DNA from: Aurantiacibacter arachoides
GTDB lineage: Bacteria; Pseudomonadota; Alphaproteobacteria; Sphingomonadales; Sphingomonadaceae
DNA length: 64,000 bases
Reading direction: 5' to 3'
Assembly (NCBI RefSeq): GCF_009827335.1
Contig: NZ_WTYH01000001.1
Span: forward strand, 2,108,001-2,172,000
The translations under genes were made by a program, and so were the position numbers. Shown here one piece after another: positions 53,797 to 60,542 of the stretch. Below the pieces are notes generated by a model. The model had not been told where the DNA came from. It made no database searches and saw only the letters and a list, made by a program, of their open reading frames with translations. Within the stretch, counting starts at the first letter, position 1. The number at the start of each line of letters is the position of its first letter.

Positions 53797-53841
53797 TGGT
53801 TGCGGGGGTTGGATTTGAACCAACGACCTTCAGGTTATGAG
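53797..53841 (-). other. Probable attachment site: 3' fragment of tRNA-Met(CAT)
   Basis: Read on the minus strand, 45 nt match the 3' half of a tRNA with anticodon CAT (53837-53839). Present are the anticodon loop CTCATAA, its 3' stem CCTGA, a T arm GTTGG-TTCAAAT-CCAAC, the 3' acceptor strand CCCCGCA, and an encoded A-CCA end. The sequence 5' of the loop (GAGCC where TCAGG is needed) does not pair and no D arm is seen, so the gene is not functional. A tyrosine integrase starts 190 bp away. This is the expected product of integration into a tRNA gene. Confidence 0.75.
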
Positions 53842-54033
53842 GGCTCTATGTCCGACCTACCCTGCGTTACCTTTATTCACGCTAAAGCCCTTTATAACAG
53901 CGACTTAGATTGACTGTTGAAGCACGTTCTCGCTGTGTGGCTACGCACGGTTTCGCTTCGGTTCGTTCCCGCCTGCTTCCTATGTGCTTACGGATCGGAG
54001 CTCGAAACCGCCACTGGTAACAGGAGGCGTAAG

Positions 54034-55197
54034 ATGGCCAAGCTCACGAAGCGTCGAATCGAGGCGCTCGAGCCAGCCGAGAAAGACTATTTCGTCTGGG
54101 ACGGAGATCTCTCGGGGTTTGGTATCAGGGTGTTTCCCACCGGCCGCAAGCAGTTCGTCGTCCAATACCGATATGGGCGCATCTCACGCAGGATGAGCCT
54201 CGGCCGCTTCGGTGCCATCACGCCAGACCAAGCGAGGGGACTTGCTCTCGAAGCGCTGGTGAAGCTTCGCAAGGACATCGATCCTATTGCCGAGAAGCGC
54301 AATCGGCGCGACGCATTGCTGGTCAAGGAACTGGCGCAGCGCTTCGACCAAGAGCACATTGCGGTGCACCTTAAGGCCAGCACAGCGAAGGAATATCGGC
54401 GCAATCTGGCACTCTTCATTTTGCCGGCGATCGGTCATCTCCGCATCATCGATGTGACCCGCGCAGACATTTCCAAATACCATCACGACTGGCGGCACCG
54501 ACCTTACCAGGCCAACCGCAATCTCGAGATCATCTCCAAGATGTTCAATCTTGCCGAACTATGGGGGCTGAGGCCTGACGGCACTAACCCCCGCAAGCAC
54601 ATCAAAAAGTATCCGGAGAAGAAGCGCGAGCGCTACTTCTCCCCAGGCGAGCTGCAAGCTCTCGGCCGCGTGCTCGGCGAAATGGAGGAAGAGCGGATCG
54701 AGCTTCCGTCGGCGATTGCAGCGGTGCGCCTACTTCTCTTCACGGGGTGCCGCCTTGGCGAGATCATGACGCTCCGCTGGGAGCACGTAGATTTGGCTGC
54801 AAACCTTTTGCGTCTTCCCGACAGCAAGACCGGCGCGAAGGTTGTCCATCTTGGGTCCGCCGCAGCAGGCGTTCTGCGCGCTTGTGAGCGAGTTCCTGAC
54901 AATCCTTTCGTGATCGTAGGGCGCAACCCGGGCGCGCACCTAACAGACCTCCAGCCGTTTTGGCAGCGCTTGCGTGGCCGAGCGGGTCTCAAGAATGCGC
55001 GGATCCATGATCTGCGCCACACCTTCGCGTCGGTGGCAGTGAGCAACGGGCAGAGCCTGCCGATGATCGGGAAGCTCCTCGGACACACCCAAGTTCAGAC
55101 GACTGCCCGATACGCGCACCTCGCCAACCAACCGGTTCTTCAGGCCGCGAATGACATTTCGGCGCTCATTGAGCTCCAGCTTAGAAGCTCAAATTGA
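54034..55197 (+). CDS. Tyrosine recombinase (P4-type integrase)
   Basis: A 387-residue integrase. The N-terminal DUF4102-like domain (YFVWDGDLSGFGIRVFPTG, MSLGRFGAITPDQAR) is that of P4/CP4-type integrases, followed by a core-binding domain. The catalytic residues are visible: R240 in TGCRLGEIMTLRW, K265, H326 and R329 in IHDLRHTFASVA, H351 in LLGHTQVQTTARYAHL and the nucleophile Y360. CAGGAGG lies before ATG 54034. Such enzymes integrate islands into tRNA genes, fitting the tRNA-Met fragment next to it. Confidence 0.94.
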   Translation: MAKLTKRRIEALEPAEKDYFVWDGDLSGFGIRVFPTGRKQFVVQYRYGRISRRMSLGRFGAITPDQARGLALEALVKLRKDIDPIAEKRNRRDALLVKELAQRFDQEHIAVHLKASTAKEYRRNLALFILPAIGHLRIIDVTRADISKYHHDWRHRPYQANRNLEIISKMFNLAELWGLRPDGTNPRKHIKKYPEKKRERYFSPGELQALGRVLGEMEEERIELPSAIAAVRLLLFTGCRLGEIMTLRWEHVDLAANLLRLPDSKTGAKVVHLGSAAAGVLRACERVPDNPFVIVGRNPGAHLTDLQPFWQRLRGRAGLKNARIHDLRHTFASVAVSNGQSLPMIGKLLGHTQVQTTARYAHLANQPVLQAANDISALIELQLRSSN

Positions 55198-55203
55198 CCC
55201 AAA

Positions 55204-55226
55204 GGTCCCAGTTATCGTTTGGGACC
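55204..55226. terminator. Possible hairpin after the integrase gene
   Basis: GGTCCCA at 55204-55210 pairs with TGGGACC at 55220-55226 around a 9-nt loop, six bases after the integrase stop. There is no T tract, so intrinsic termination is uncertain. The rest of 55227-55383 holds no recognised gene. Confidence 0.3.
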
Positions 55227-55383
55227 GAAGGGTATGGCTGCTTGGCGCCCTAATACCCGCCGTTCTGCTTATTCGTTCGCTGCCCCAAAAGCTGACACTT
55301 ATTTGGGAGGGGATCACCCGGAAGTCCGCTGCCATGTCAGCAAAGTAATGGCTGAGGTGGTGAGAGATCTGCAGAGTGGTCCC

Positions 55384-56313
55384 CTAGCGCTTCCTCTTGG
55401 GAGGACGTGGCGCGCCAGAAACAAAGCTGCTGGGCACTCTCTCCAGCGTTCTATGACGCTTCTGCAGTATTTCTATTCGCTGCAGCATATCCTCTCCCAG
55501 GTGGACCGTCTGGAGCCATGCGTTGCGCTTGCCCAACTCGATGGCGCTCAGCCCAGGCGTCTTGCCATCGGGAGAGCTATCCACATGCTGCGCAATGGCT
55601 CCCCTGATCACCTCCATCCAAACAGCCACCCGCTCTTTCAGCAGATTGCGCGCTTTCAAATGCACAGCGCTGAGGCCAGCCATGTAGTCCCTGAGGAGGG
55701 GCTCCACCGATAGTTCCTCATCAGAGATTTCCGCCAAAACCGTCTGTTTGAAAGCATCGTCTCCCTGGAGCTGGCTTAGATCAATGCTGGTGGCCACTGA
55801 GTATTGCAGCAAGTCAGGCTCCTGGCGACTGATGGCGTAGGAGCTGCCATGGAGGGGGAGGCCGCGATGCTGGGAATAGTTTCGCATCGCCTCCATGAAG
55901 CGATAGCCCAAGCGCGTGTCGTATTCACGGCTGCGGGCCTCCTTGAAGGCCGTGGCATCGCCCCCATCCGGTTTCAGGCTCCCCAAATGGTGCGTAGTCT
56001 GGTCCAGATAGGCCCTGCAGCTGCTCAGGAGGTTGGCCATTCTCACGGCGAAACTGAGCTGCCAATCGTGCAGGGTTTGCCATTCGTAATCGGCCATCAC
56101 CATGTGCCTCAGTGCTGCCTCCAGCAAGCCTTTCTCCAGCTCCATGTAATTCTGGATCACAGCGGCCCATTGTTCCTCCAACGCAAGAATGTGCTGCAGG
56201 TTAGCTGAGGCTGTCTGGATTTCCTCAAATCTGGCCTGGTCAATTTCTACCCTGTGATGCTGGCCCAAGGCGCGAATGGCCAGGAAATAGCCTTCCTCAT
56301 CAATCCACCTCAC
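55384..56313 (-). CDS. Unrecognised protein with HEPN-like RNYSQH motif (module gene 2)
   Basis: A 309-residue, largely helical protein without signal peptide. At residues 144-149 it has R-N-Y-S-Q-H (followed by RGLPLHG), which fits the Rx4-6H catalytic motif of HEPN ribonucleases with the usual polar residue after arginine. The N-terminal 100 residues are glutamine-rich helices, and the C-terminal end is basic (RPPKRKR). The start is GTG 56313, with AGGAGG upstream, overlapping the previous gene's stop (GTGA), so the two products are coupled. HEPN RNases act in toxin-antitoxin and phage-defence systems; the assignment here rests on motif and context only. GC content and codon use (many CTG/CAG with A/T-rich neighbours) differ from the chromosomal part. 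Confidence 0.6.
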   Translation of the reverse strand: MRWIDEEGYFLAIRALGQHHRVEIDQARFEEIQTASANLQHILALEEQWAAVIQNYMELEKGLLEAALRHMVMADYEWQTLHDWQLSFAVRMANLLSSCRAYLDQTTHHLGSLKPDGGDATAFKEARSREYDTRLGYRFMEAMRNYSQHRGLPLHGSSYAISRQEPDLLQYSVATSIDLSQLQGDDAFKQTVLAEISDEELSVEPLLRDYMAGLSAVHLKARNLLKERVAVWMEVIRGAIAQHVDSSPDGKTPGLSAIELGKRNAWLQTVHLGEDMLQRIEILQKRHRTLERVPSSFVSGAPRPPKRKR

Positions 56314-56951
56314 AAGGCCTCCTGCATGTTATCGCAATGGGTTTCGATCTGGGCAGCCAGCTGCTCCAGCTGATCCAGCTCACCAGGCTCCAGGTGATGC
56401 ACCACCACCTCCAGTAACGTGACAGCGGTGCGCGCCGCTACAGGCAGCGGCTCCAGGATATAGGCAATCTCAATGCCCCAGTGAGACTGCTTTGGATGCT
56501 CGATCCCATCCCTGAGAAAGCAAAGTCGTTCCAGGAGCTGCTCCTCATGCTCAGACAGGGTCAGTGGCTCATGTGTCCATTCCAGCGGCGCGCTCATGGC
56601 CCGCTTCAGGAGGCCCTTGAATGCCAGCACCCGATCATCATCGGGCCTCTCACCTGTGCCATCTTGGTAATGAGCTAGCTTCGAAATTCTGAGCTTCTCA
56701 GGGTGTGCGCCAATATTCATGGAGCCTGCCAAGGCAGCAGTAAGTGCGGCCTGCACAGCCAAATGAGCTGATTTCATGGCCTGAGCCAGTCGCAACTTTT
56801 CATCGCCAGCCCGCTTCAGCTGCTCCTCACAGTCCTTTAGGCTGAGTATCGCCACGATTGCTGGAGTGATGTGGATGTAACCCTGCGGCTCATCGCCATT
56901 ATCCACACTCGCCACAATAGCTGTCCAATCTGTTTCTTCATCTTGTTGCAC
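56310..56951 (-). CDS. Unrecognised HEPN-like protein (module gene 1)
   Basis: A 213-residue, helical, acidic protein. Residues 56-75 (AQAMKSAHLAVQAALTAALA) and the later helix LLERLCFLRDGIEHPKQSHW contain an R-D-G-I-E-H hexamer at 147-152, matching the R-polar-xxx-H motif of HEPN domains and their usual 'LxxLRNxIEH' setting. The end (LDQLEQLAAQIETHCDNMQ) is probably a coiled coil. Translation seems to begin at GTG 56951; an upstream in-frame stop rules out a longer form, and the ribosome binding site is weak. It overlaps gene 2 by 4 nt and is divergent from the Nmad2-like gene with only 21 bp between start codons. Confidence 0.6.
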   Translation of the reverse strand: MQQDEETDWTAIVASVDNGDEPQGYIHITPAIVAILSLKDCEEQLKRAGDEKLRLAQAMKSAHLAVQAALTAALAGSMNIGAHPEKLRISKLAHYQDGTGERPDDDRVLAFKGLLKRAMSAPLEWTHEPLTLSEHEEQLLERLCFLRDGIEHPKQSHWGIEIAYILEPLPVAARTAVTLLEVVVHHLEPGELDQLEQLAAQIETHCDNMQEAL

Positions 56952-56972
56952 TTTGTCTGCTTAAATCCTGAC

Positions 56973-57518
56973 ATGACCCGTGCCTATCGCTACATCCTTA
57001 CCCACGACAGCGGGATGGCTCCTTGCCCCGACGGCGGCCTGATCTCGCTCGCCACCTGCAAGCCGGTGATCCGCCGCGTTGCGCGGCCTGGCGACTGGGT
57101 CTTGGGCTTCCGCCCCGGCTCGCTGGAGCGCGGCCTGATGCTGTGGGCCGGAAGGGTCGCGGAGAAGATGTCACACGGCGAATACCAGCGGCAGCACGGT
57201 AACCGCTCTGATGCCGTATACCGCATGGGCAAAAATGGCGATTACGAGCGTCTCGATCCGGCCTACCACCCTTCGCAGGCCGAGATGGATAGGGACGTGC
57301 GCGAGCCGGTGCTGCTGTTCGATAAAGCGGTGTCGGTCTACCTTGGCGGCCAGCCAGCGTCCTTGCCGGATACTCTCGCCCAGCTCGCCGCTGCCGGGCG
57401 CGGGCACCGGGTAAGTGAAGTAGCTCCCGATGAGCTTGCGGCGCTCGAGCGCTGGATTGGCGCCCTCACCCCGGCCCCCTCTGTCAGAGGCCGCGGCAGG
57501 CGGCAGTCTTGTCGCTAA
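56973..57518 (+). CDS. Nmad2-like (nucleotide modification associated) protein
   Basis: A 181-residue protein whose first 60 residues fit the Nmad2 family: YRYILTHDSGMAPCPDGGLI, then SLATCKPVIRRVARPGDWVLG. Nmad domains were predicted from comparative genomics to take part in, or sense, hypermodified nucleic-acid bases in phages and islands; no activity is established. Conserved C-K-P and G-D-W are present, along with a tail that is arginine-rich. ATG 56973 is used; the upstream in-frame extension is cysteine- and isoleucine-rich and not conserved-looking. Its promoter must lie inside the divergent HEPN-like gene. Confidence 0.65.
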   Translation: MTRAYRYILTHDSGMAPCPDGGLISLATCKPVIRRVARPGDWVLGFRPGSLERGLMLWAGRVAEKMSHGEYQRQHGNRSDAVYRMGKNGDYERLDPAYHPSQAEMDRDVREPVLLFDKAVSVYLGGQPASLPDTLAQLAAAGRGHRVSEVAPDELAALERWIGALTPAPSVRGRGRRQSCR

Positions 57519-57568
57519 AAGAAGCGGCCGCGAAGGCTTGGAAAGCCTTGAGAGCGATTACCCTCGGA

Positions 57569-58021
57569 TCATGAAAAGAACCGGTCAGTAGGGTCCTCCT
57601 CTACTTCTTCAGTGATGACGATCCCAGTACGGGCCGCAGGGGAGAACCCAAACTCTGCGCACAGTGACTTCATGATAACCGTCTGTTGGTTGAGCATACG
57701 CTGATATGGCGAGAGGGCGATGTTTCCCGTGGCGCTGCGGACCAGCAGTGATGAGTTGGTGAGCTTCTGAGCGGCCTGATTTCTTAGGTCCACGGCGAAG
57801 ACCCACGACAAATAGAGCTCCCGGTCCGCTGCCTTGAAGAGACCCGGCGGGAGCGATGCTAAGCCGTGCTCCCAAATCTCAAGTTGAGCTCGCGTGAGCC
57901 ACTCCGGGGGCACGAGAGGATCGTTGGCAAGCCGGGGCTCACCGTTACGCAATGCCTGAGGCCGCCGATCTCGGGAATTTTCGATGCGCTTTAGATGCGT
58001 CGGTTTAGTGCGTCGCCCCAC
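57569..58021 (-). CDS. Phage terminase small subunit, P27 family
   Basis: A 150-residue protein with the P27-type layout. It has GRRTKPTHLKRIENSRDRRP at the N terminus, LTRAQLEIWEHGLASLPPGLFKAADRELYLSW, then a helical middle and LSPYQRMLNQQTVIMKSLCAEFGFSPAAR near the end. This family recognises viral DNA for packaging. No large terminase, portal or capsid gene is present next to it, so it is an orphan. GTG 58021 is preceded by GAGGAG. Orphan small terminases are typical of phage satellites, where they redirect packaging, though prophage decay would give the same picture. Confidence 0.85.
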   Translation of the reverse strand: MGRRTKPTHLKRIENSRDRRPQALRNGEPRLANDPLVPPEWLTRAQLEIWEHGLASLPPGLFKAADRELYLSWVFAVDLRNQAAQKLTNSSLLVRSATGNIALSPYQRMLNQQTVIMKSLCAEFGFSPAARTGIVITEEVEEDPTDRFFS

Positions 58022-58259
58022 GAGTTTCTCCTCTCACTCGCAATCACAGCTAAAAATGATGAAAAACCAACCCCGGCCTCGGCGAATTCGTGAAGGAGCG
58101 TATAAAAAGGGACTACCGCGCATTTTGAAATATCGACCATGCGGGAAATTATGCCCCACGCCGGTGTCTTTCGATAGGGGCCTAGGGTTTTCCCTCCCCC
58201 CCCCTGGAACCCCGCTTCGGCACAGGTGCTACTTTTGACGAGGTTTGCATGCGCTTGAC

Positions 58260-58293
58260 AAAAGGCCTGGGTAGCGAGCATCGCACCCAGGCC
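58260..58293 (-). terminator. Intrinsic terminator of the downstream-reading minus-strand gene
   Basis: On the minus strand GGCCTGGGT (58293-58285) pairs perfectly with ACCCAGGCC (58272-58264) around a 12-nt loop and is followed by TTTT (58263-58260). It lies 21 bases past the end of the 186-residue gene. The flanking 58022-58259 region, which includes a run of nine C at 58196-58204, has no recognised gene. Confidence 0.75.
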
Positions 58294-58314
58294 CCCCGAC
58301 ATACATTTCTTTTT

Positions 58315-58875
58315 CTAGCCCCTGCTGGCTTCGGCCATCGTGCACAGCTGCTCCACCAAAAACTTGTTGTGGCATTCGATCACAAGCGACTGCTGCTTAA
58401 GGAGTTCGCGAATAGGAGCCAAATCCACTTCCTCGATGTGCTGCGAGCTGATCATGATCAATTTGCCCCGGAAGACCTCGCCATAGGGCCGCTGCATCGT
58501 CTCGCCCGGAGGGAGGTGCCAATCATCGTAACGGCACCGGCTCGGAAGCACATCGTGGATCTCATCGGGCGAGCAATCCCAGAAAAGCGCGTCCCCGGTG
58601 AACGAGATGGCGAATTGGTATTCCATTGAGCCGTTGCTGACTTCCCAGCTCTTCTGGAGCCGGATCTGATCGGACAACCAGAGCGGCTCGCTCAGAAACC
58701 GATAGCAGATACGGTCGAACAGGTCGGTGATGTCTCCCTTCAGCGAACCCTCTGCAAACTGCGAAATCGCCAGTGCGAAGCGTTGGTCCAAGACGCTGCT
58801 GAGGTTGAGCTGCGTGAAAAGCCGCCGCTGGAACAAAAATTGTGACCCGAAGTCGACTTTGATCTTATCGAACAT
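58315..58875 (-). CDS. Unrecognised island protein, 186 residues
   Basis: A cytosolic-looking protein with no signal peptide or membrane helix. It begins MFDKIKVDFGSQFLFQRRLF and contains SMEYQFAISFTGDALFWDCS near its middle and YDDWHLPPGETMQRPYGEVF later. ATG 58875 follows GGAG at six nt; two upstream ATG codons are less well placed. A clear terminator follows the gene, supporting it as a real transcription unit. No family is recognised. Confidence 0.6.
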   Translation of the reverse strand: MFDKIKVDFGSQFLFQRRLFTQLNLSSVLDQRFALAISQFAEGSLKGDITDLFDRICYRFLSEPLWLSDQIRLQKSWEVSNGSMEYQFAISFTGDALFWDCSPDEIHDVLPSRCRYDDWHLPPGETMQRPYGEVFRGKLIMISSQHIEEVDLAPIRELLKQQSLVIECHNKFLVEQLCTMAEASRG

Positions 58876-58932
58876 GACCATCTCCATTGGAGCCCACCGC
58901 TCAGCCTTAGAGCCGACAGGGCGTTGCGCTTT

Positions 58933-58985
58933 GGAAGGCCTGCTACGCTTCGCTAGTTCGATGGCTCACGCTTCGCAGGCCTTCC
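58933..58985. repeat. Inverted repeat with 11-bp perfect arms
   Basis: GGAAGGCCTGC at 58933-58943 and GCAGGCCTTCC at 58975-58985 are exact reverse complements around 31 nt. The loop itself contains GCTACGCTTCGC and CACGCTTCGC, near-repeats of each other. No T tract follows on either strand, so it is more likely a protein- or RNA-folding site than a terminator. Confidence 0.65.
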
Positions 58986-58988
58986 TTA

Positions 58989-59129
58989 TTAAAGGTCGCG
59001 AGCAATCAGGGTGATATGATCCTTGGTGAAGCCTGAGCGGAGGGCATAGGACGACCAACCCCCGCCAATATGGCCGGGTTGGTCCTCCCCTAATGCATAT
59101 CGTATGCTCCTCGGAGCCAGCCGTCGCAT
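58989..59129 (-). CDS. Possible small protein, 46 residues
   Basis: An ATG (59129) to TAA frame giving MRRLAPRSIRYALGEDQPGH at its start and GFTKDHITLIARDL at its end. The composition looks protein-like and it lies in a 463-bp stretch (58876-59338) otherwise without genes. A hairpin GACCAACCC/GGGTTGGTC (59053-59061 and 59076-59084) falls inside it, so the region may instead be a structured RNA. No ribosome binding site stands out. Confidence 0.28.
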   Translation of the reverse strand: MRRLAPRSIRYALGEDQPGHIGGGWSSYALRSGFTKDHITLIARDL

Positions 59130-59338
59130 TCGGGCGTGGGTAGTGCCGGCACCAGCCTATCCACTTAGCAGCTGCTTACGAAACGATGTGCCGCTCCGGA
59201 GATCCCCGCTCTGCCTTTCGGACTCGGGCTCCCGCTTTGATCTCACCCCATTTGGTAGCGGAATTGGATTGGGCGCATTCCCAAACGTATTGAACCAAAC
59301 AAATGCGCCAGACGCGGCACAGCCGCGGGACGCTTTGC

Positions 59339-59536
59339 TCAGAGAAGTTCGGGAGCGACGGTCGACCAATCGTGTTCAGCACGCTCGACAGCGTCGATGT
59401 GATAACGGACGCGATTACCGATCTTGGTGTAGCAGGGGCCGATCCCCTTATCGCGCCATCCCTCGAGAGTTCGCGGACTGATGCGCCAACGGTGCGCCAG
59501 CTCTTTGGTAGTTAAAAAGATCTGCGTGTTTGCCAC
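59339..59536 (-). CDS. AlpA/excisionase-like helix-turn-helix protein
   Basis: A 65-residue DNA-binding protein with a MerR/excisionase-type winged helix. The helix-turn-helix is FLTTKELAHRWRISPRTLEGW and the wing reads GPCYTKIGNRVRYHIDAVERAE. Such proteins switch on integrase/excision genes or act as the lysogeny regulator in satellites and islands. GTG 59536 is preceded by the strong ribosome binding site GAGGTGAT. Confidence 0.82.
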   Translation of the reverse strand: MANTQIFLTTKELAHRWRISPRTLEGWRDKGIGPCYTKIGNRVRYHIDAVERAEHDWSTVAPELL

Positions 59537-59646
59537 CTGATCACCTCGCCTAGGACTAAGGCAGCGGTGATTTGCGCAGACGAGCGTCGATTAAGAGGCG
59601 AGGAAGTGGCTCAAGGCTTTAAATAAGCTCCAGCCTTTCGTGACGC

Positions 59647-60219
59647 TCACTTCGGCGGGCGATTCTGGTATTTGTTTTCGTCTGGAAACTCGGCTCGCCA
59701 GATGCCGTTGAAGAGGTTTTCTGAAACTTGGTATTCCGGGCGAAGCTCTTCACGCACTAGGGCCAACATGTCCTGCCTCGTGATTTGGGATTCTGGGTTG
59801 GTTTTGAGCCAGGTAGCTACGACCCTGCTCACTGCGGAGCGCACCTGAGGTTTTGACGTTGGCATACTTTGGTGGGCACGCTGGTCGATGCAGATCGAAC
59901 TAAAGCCGATCCGGCCTCCTTCCGCGTAGCCAAGCTCATTGAACCAAATGTTATAGTGCATTGTCGCCCAATGCATGGGCTCGATCTCTCGGAACAGGTG
60001 CTCTTCACCCCAACGACCGAAAGCGACAAGCTCACCTTCGTTTAACCGCGCTATTAGGCGCGCGAACAAATCGTCGGCCAGATCATGCGGAACGTCGGGG
60101 TTTCGGCCGGAACGGTCTAGCATTATGGGTCTGGGTTGCGCGCGCCAGATTAGGAACTCGGCCCACTCCTCATCGGTGGCGACCAGCCTCACGGTCTCGG
60201 GCATCGGTTTTCTTGTCAC
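59647..60219 (-). CDS. Unrecognised island protein, 190 residues
   Basis: A soluble-looking protein beginning MTRKPMPETVRLVATDEEWA, with LNEGELVAFGRWGEEHLFRE in the middle. The C-terminal third (VVATWLKTNPESQITRQDML, then ENLFNGIWRAEFP) looks like a helical domain seen at the end of several phage or island proteins. GTG 60219 is taken as start; ATG 60204 is also possible. It is separated from the AlpA-like gene by 110 bp. No function can be assigned. Confidence 0.6.
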   Translation of the reverse strand: MTRKPMPETVRLVATDEEWAEFLIWRAQPRPIMLDRSGRNPDVPHDLADDLFARLIARLNEGELVAFGRWGEEHLFREIEPMHWATMHYNIWFNELGYAEGGRIGFSSICIDQRAHQSMPTSKPQVRSAVSRVVATWLKTNPESQITRQDMLALVREELRPEYQVSENLFNGIWRAEFPDENKYQNRPPK

Positions 60220-60542
60220 TACGCCTGACTACGCGACCGCTCGCAAATCGCAAAGCCGCCGAGGGTGATAACGGCGATTATGCGAGGCCAACTTCCCACC
60301 GGACCCGCGCAAAAAAAATGGGGCAGGTACGATACTTGCCAATGATGGCAGCTTATGGGCCGTGTCCGGACAGTCTGCTTTCGAGCGCGAGACCTCGCGA
60401 AGCGGCCATCCGGCTAACGCCCCCATCCCAGACATTCACTCGCAATCGGAGTTTCGGCATAAGCGGGCAGGCTGCTTGCTTCCGGGATCCTTGAAAACCG
60501 CACCGACATCAAGCGCCCCCTCAGGCGAAACTGGTCGAAAGA
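60220..60542. other. Gene-free stretch
   Basis: 323 bp between two minus-strand genes. No convincing reading frame, terminator or repeat was found; there is a run of eight A at about 60312-60319. It may hold the promoter of the 190-residue gene. Confidence 0.4.

Noticed and set aside
53797..53870. A complete tRNA-Met gene
   Set aside because: The 5' half does not form the acceptor, D or anticodon 5' stems; only the 3' half is tRNA-like, so it is treated as an attachment-site fragment.
55283..55310. CCCCAAAA...TTTGGG as terminator of the HEPN-like pair
   Set aside because: The stem is short and no T tract follows on the minus strand.
58196..58204. Run of nine C as a phase-variable tract
   Set aside because: It lies in a non-coding stretch with no promoter or start codon at fitting distance, so no switching effect can be argued.
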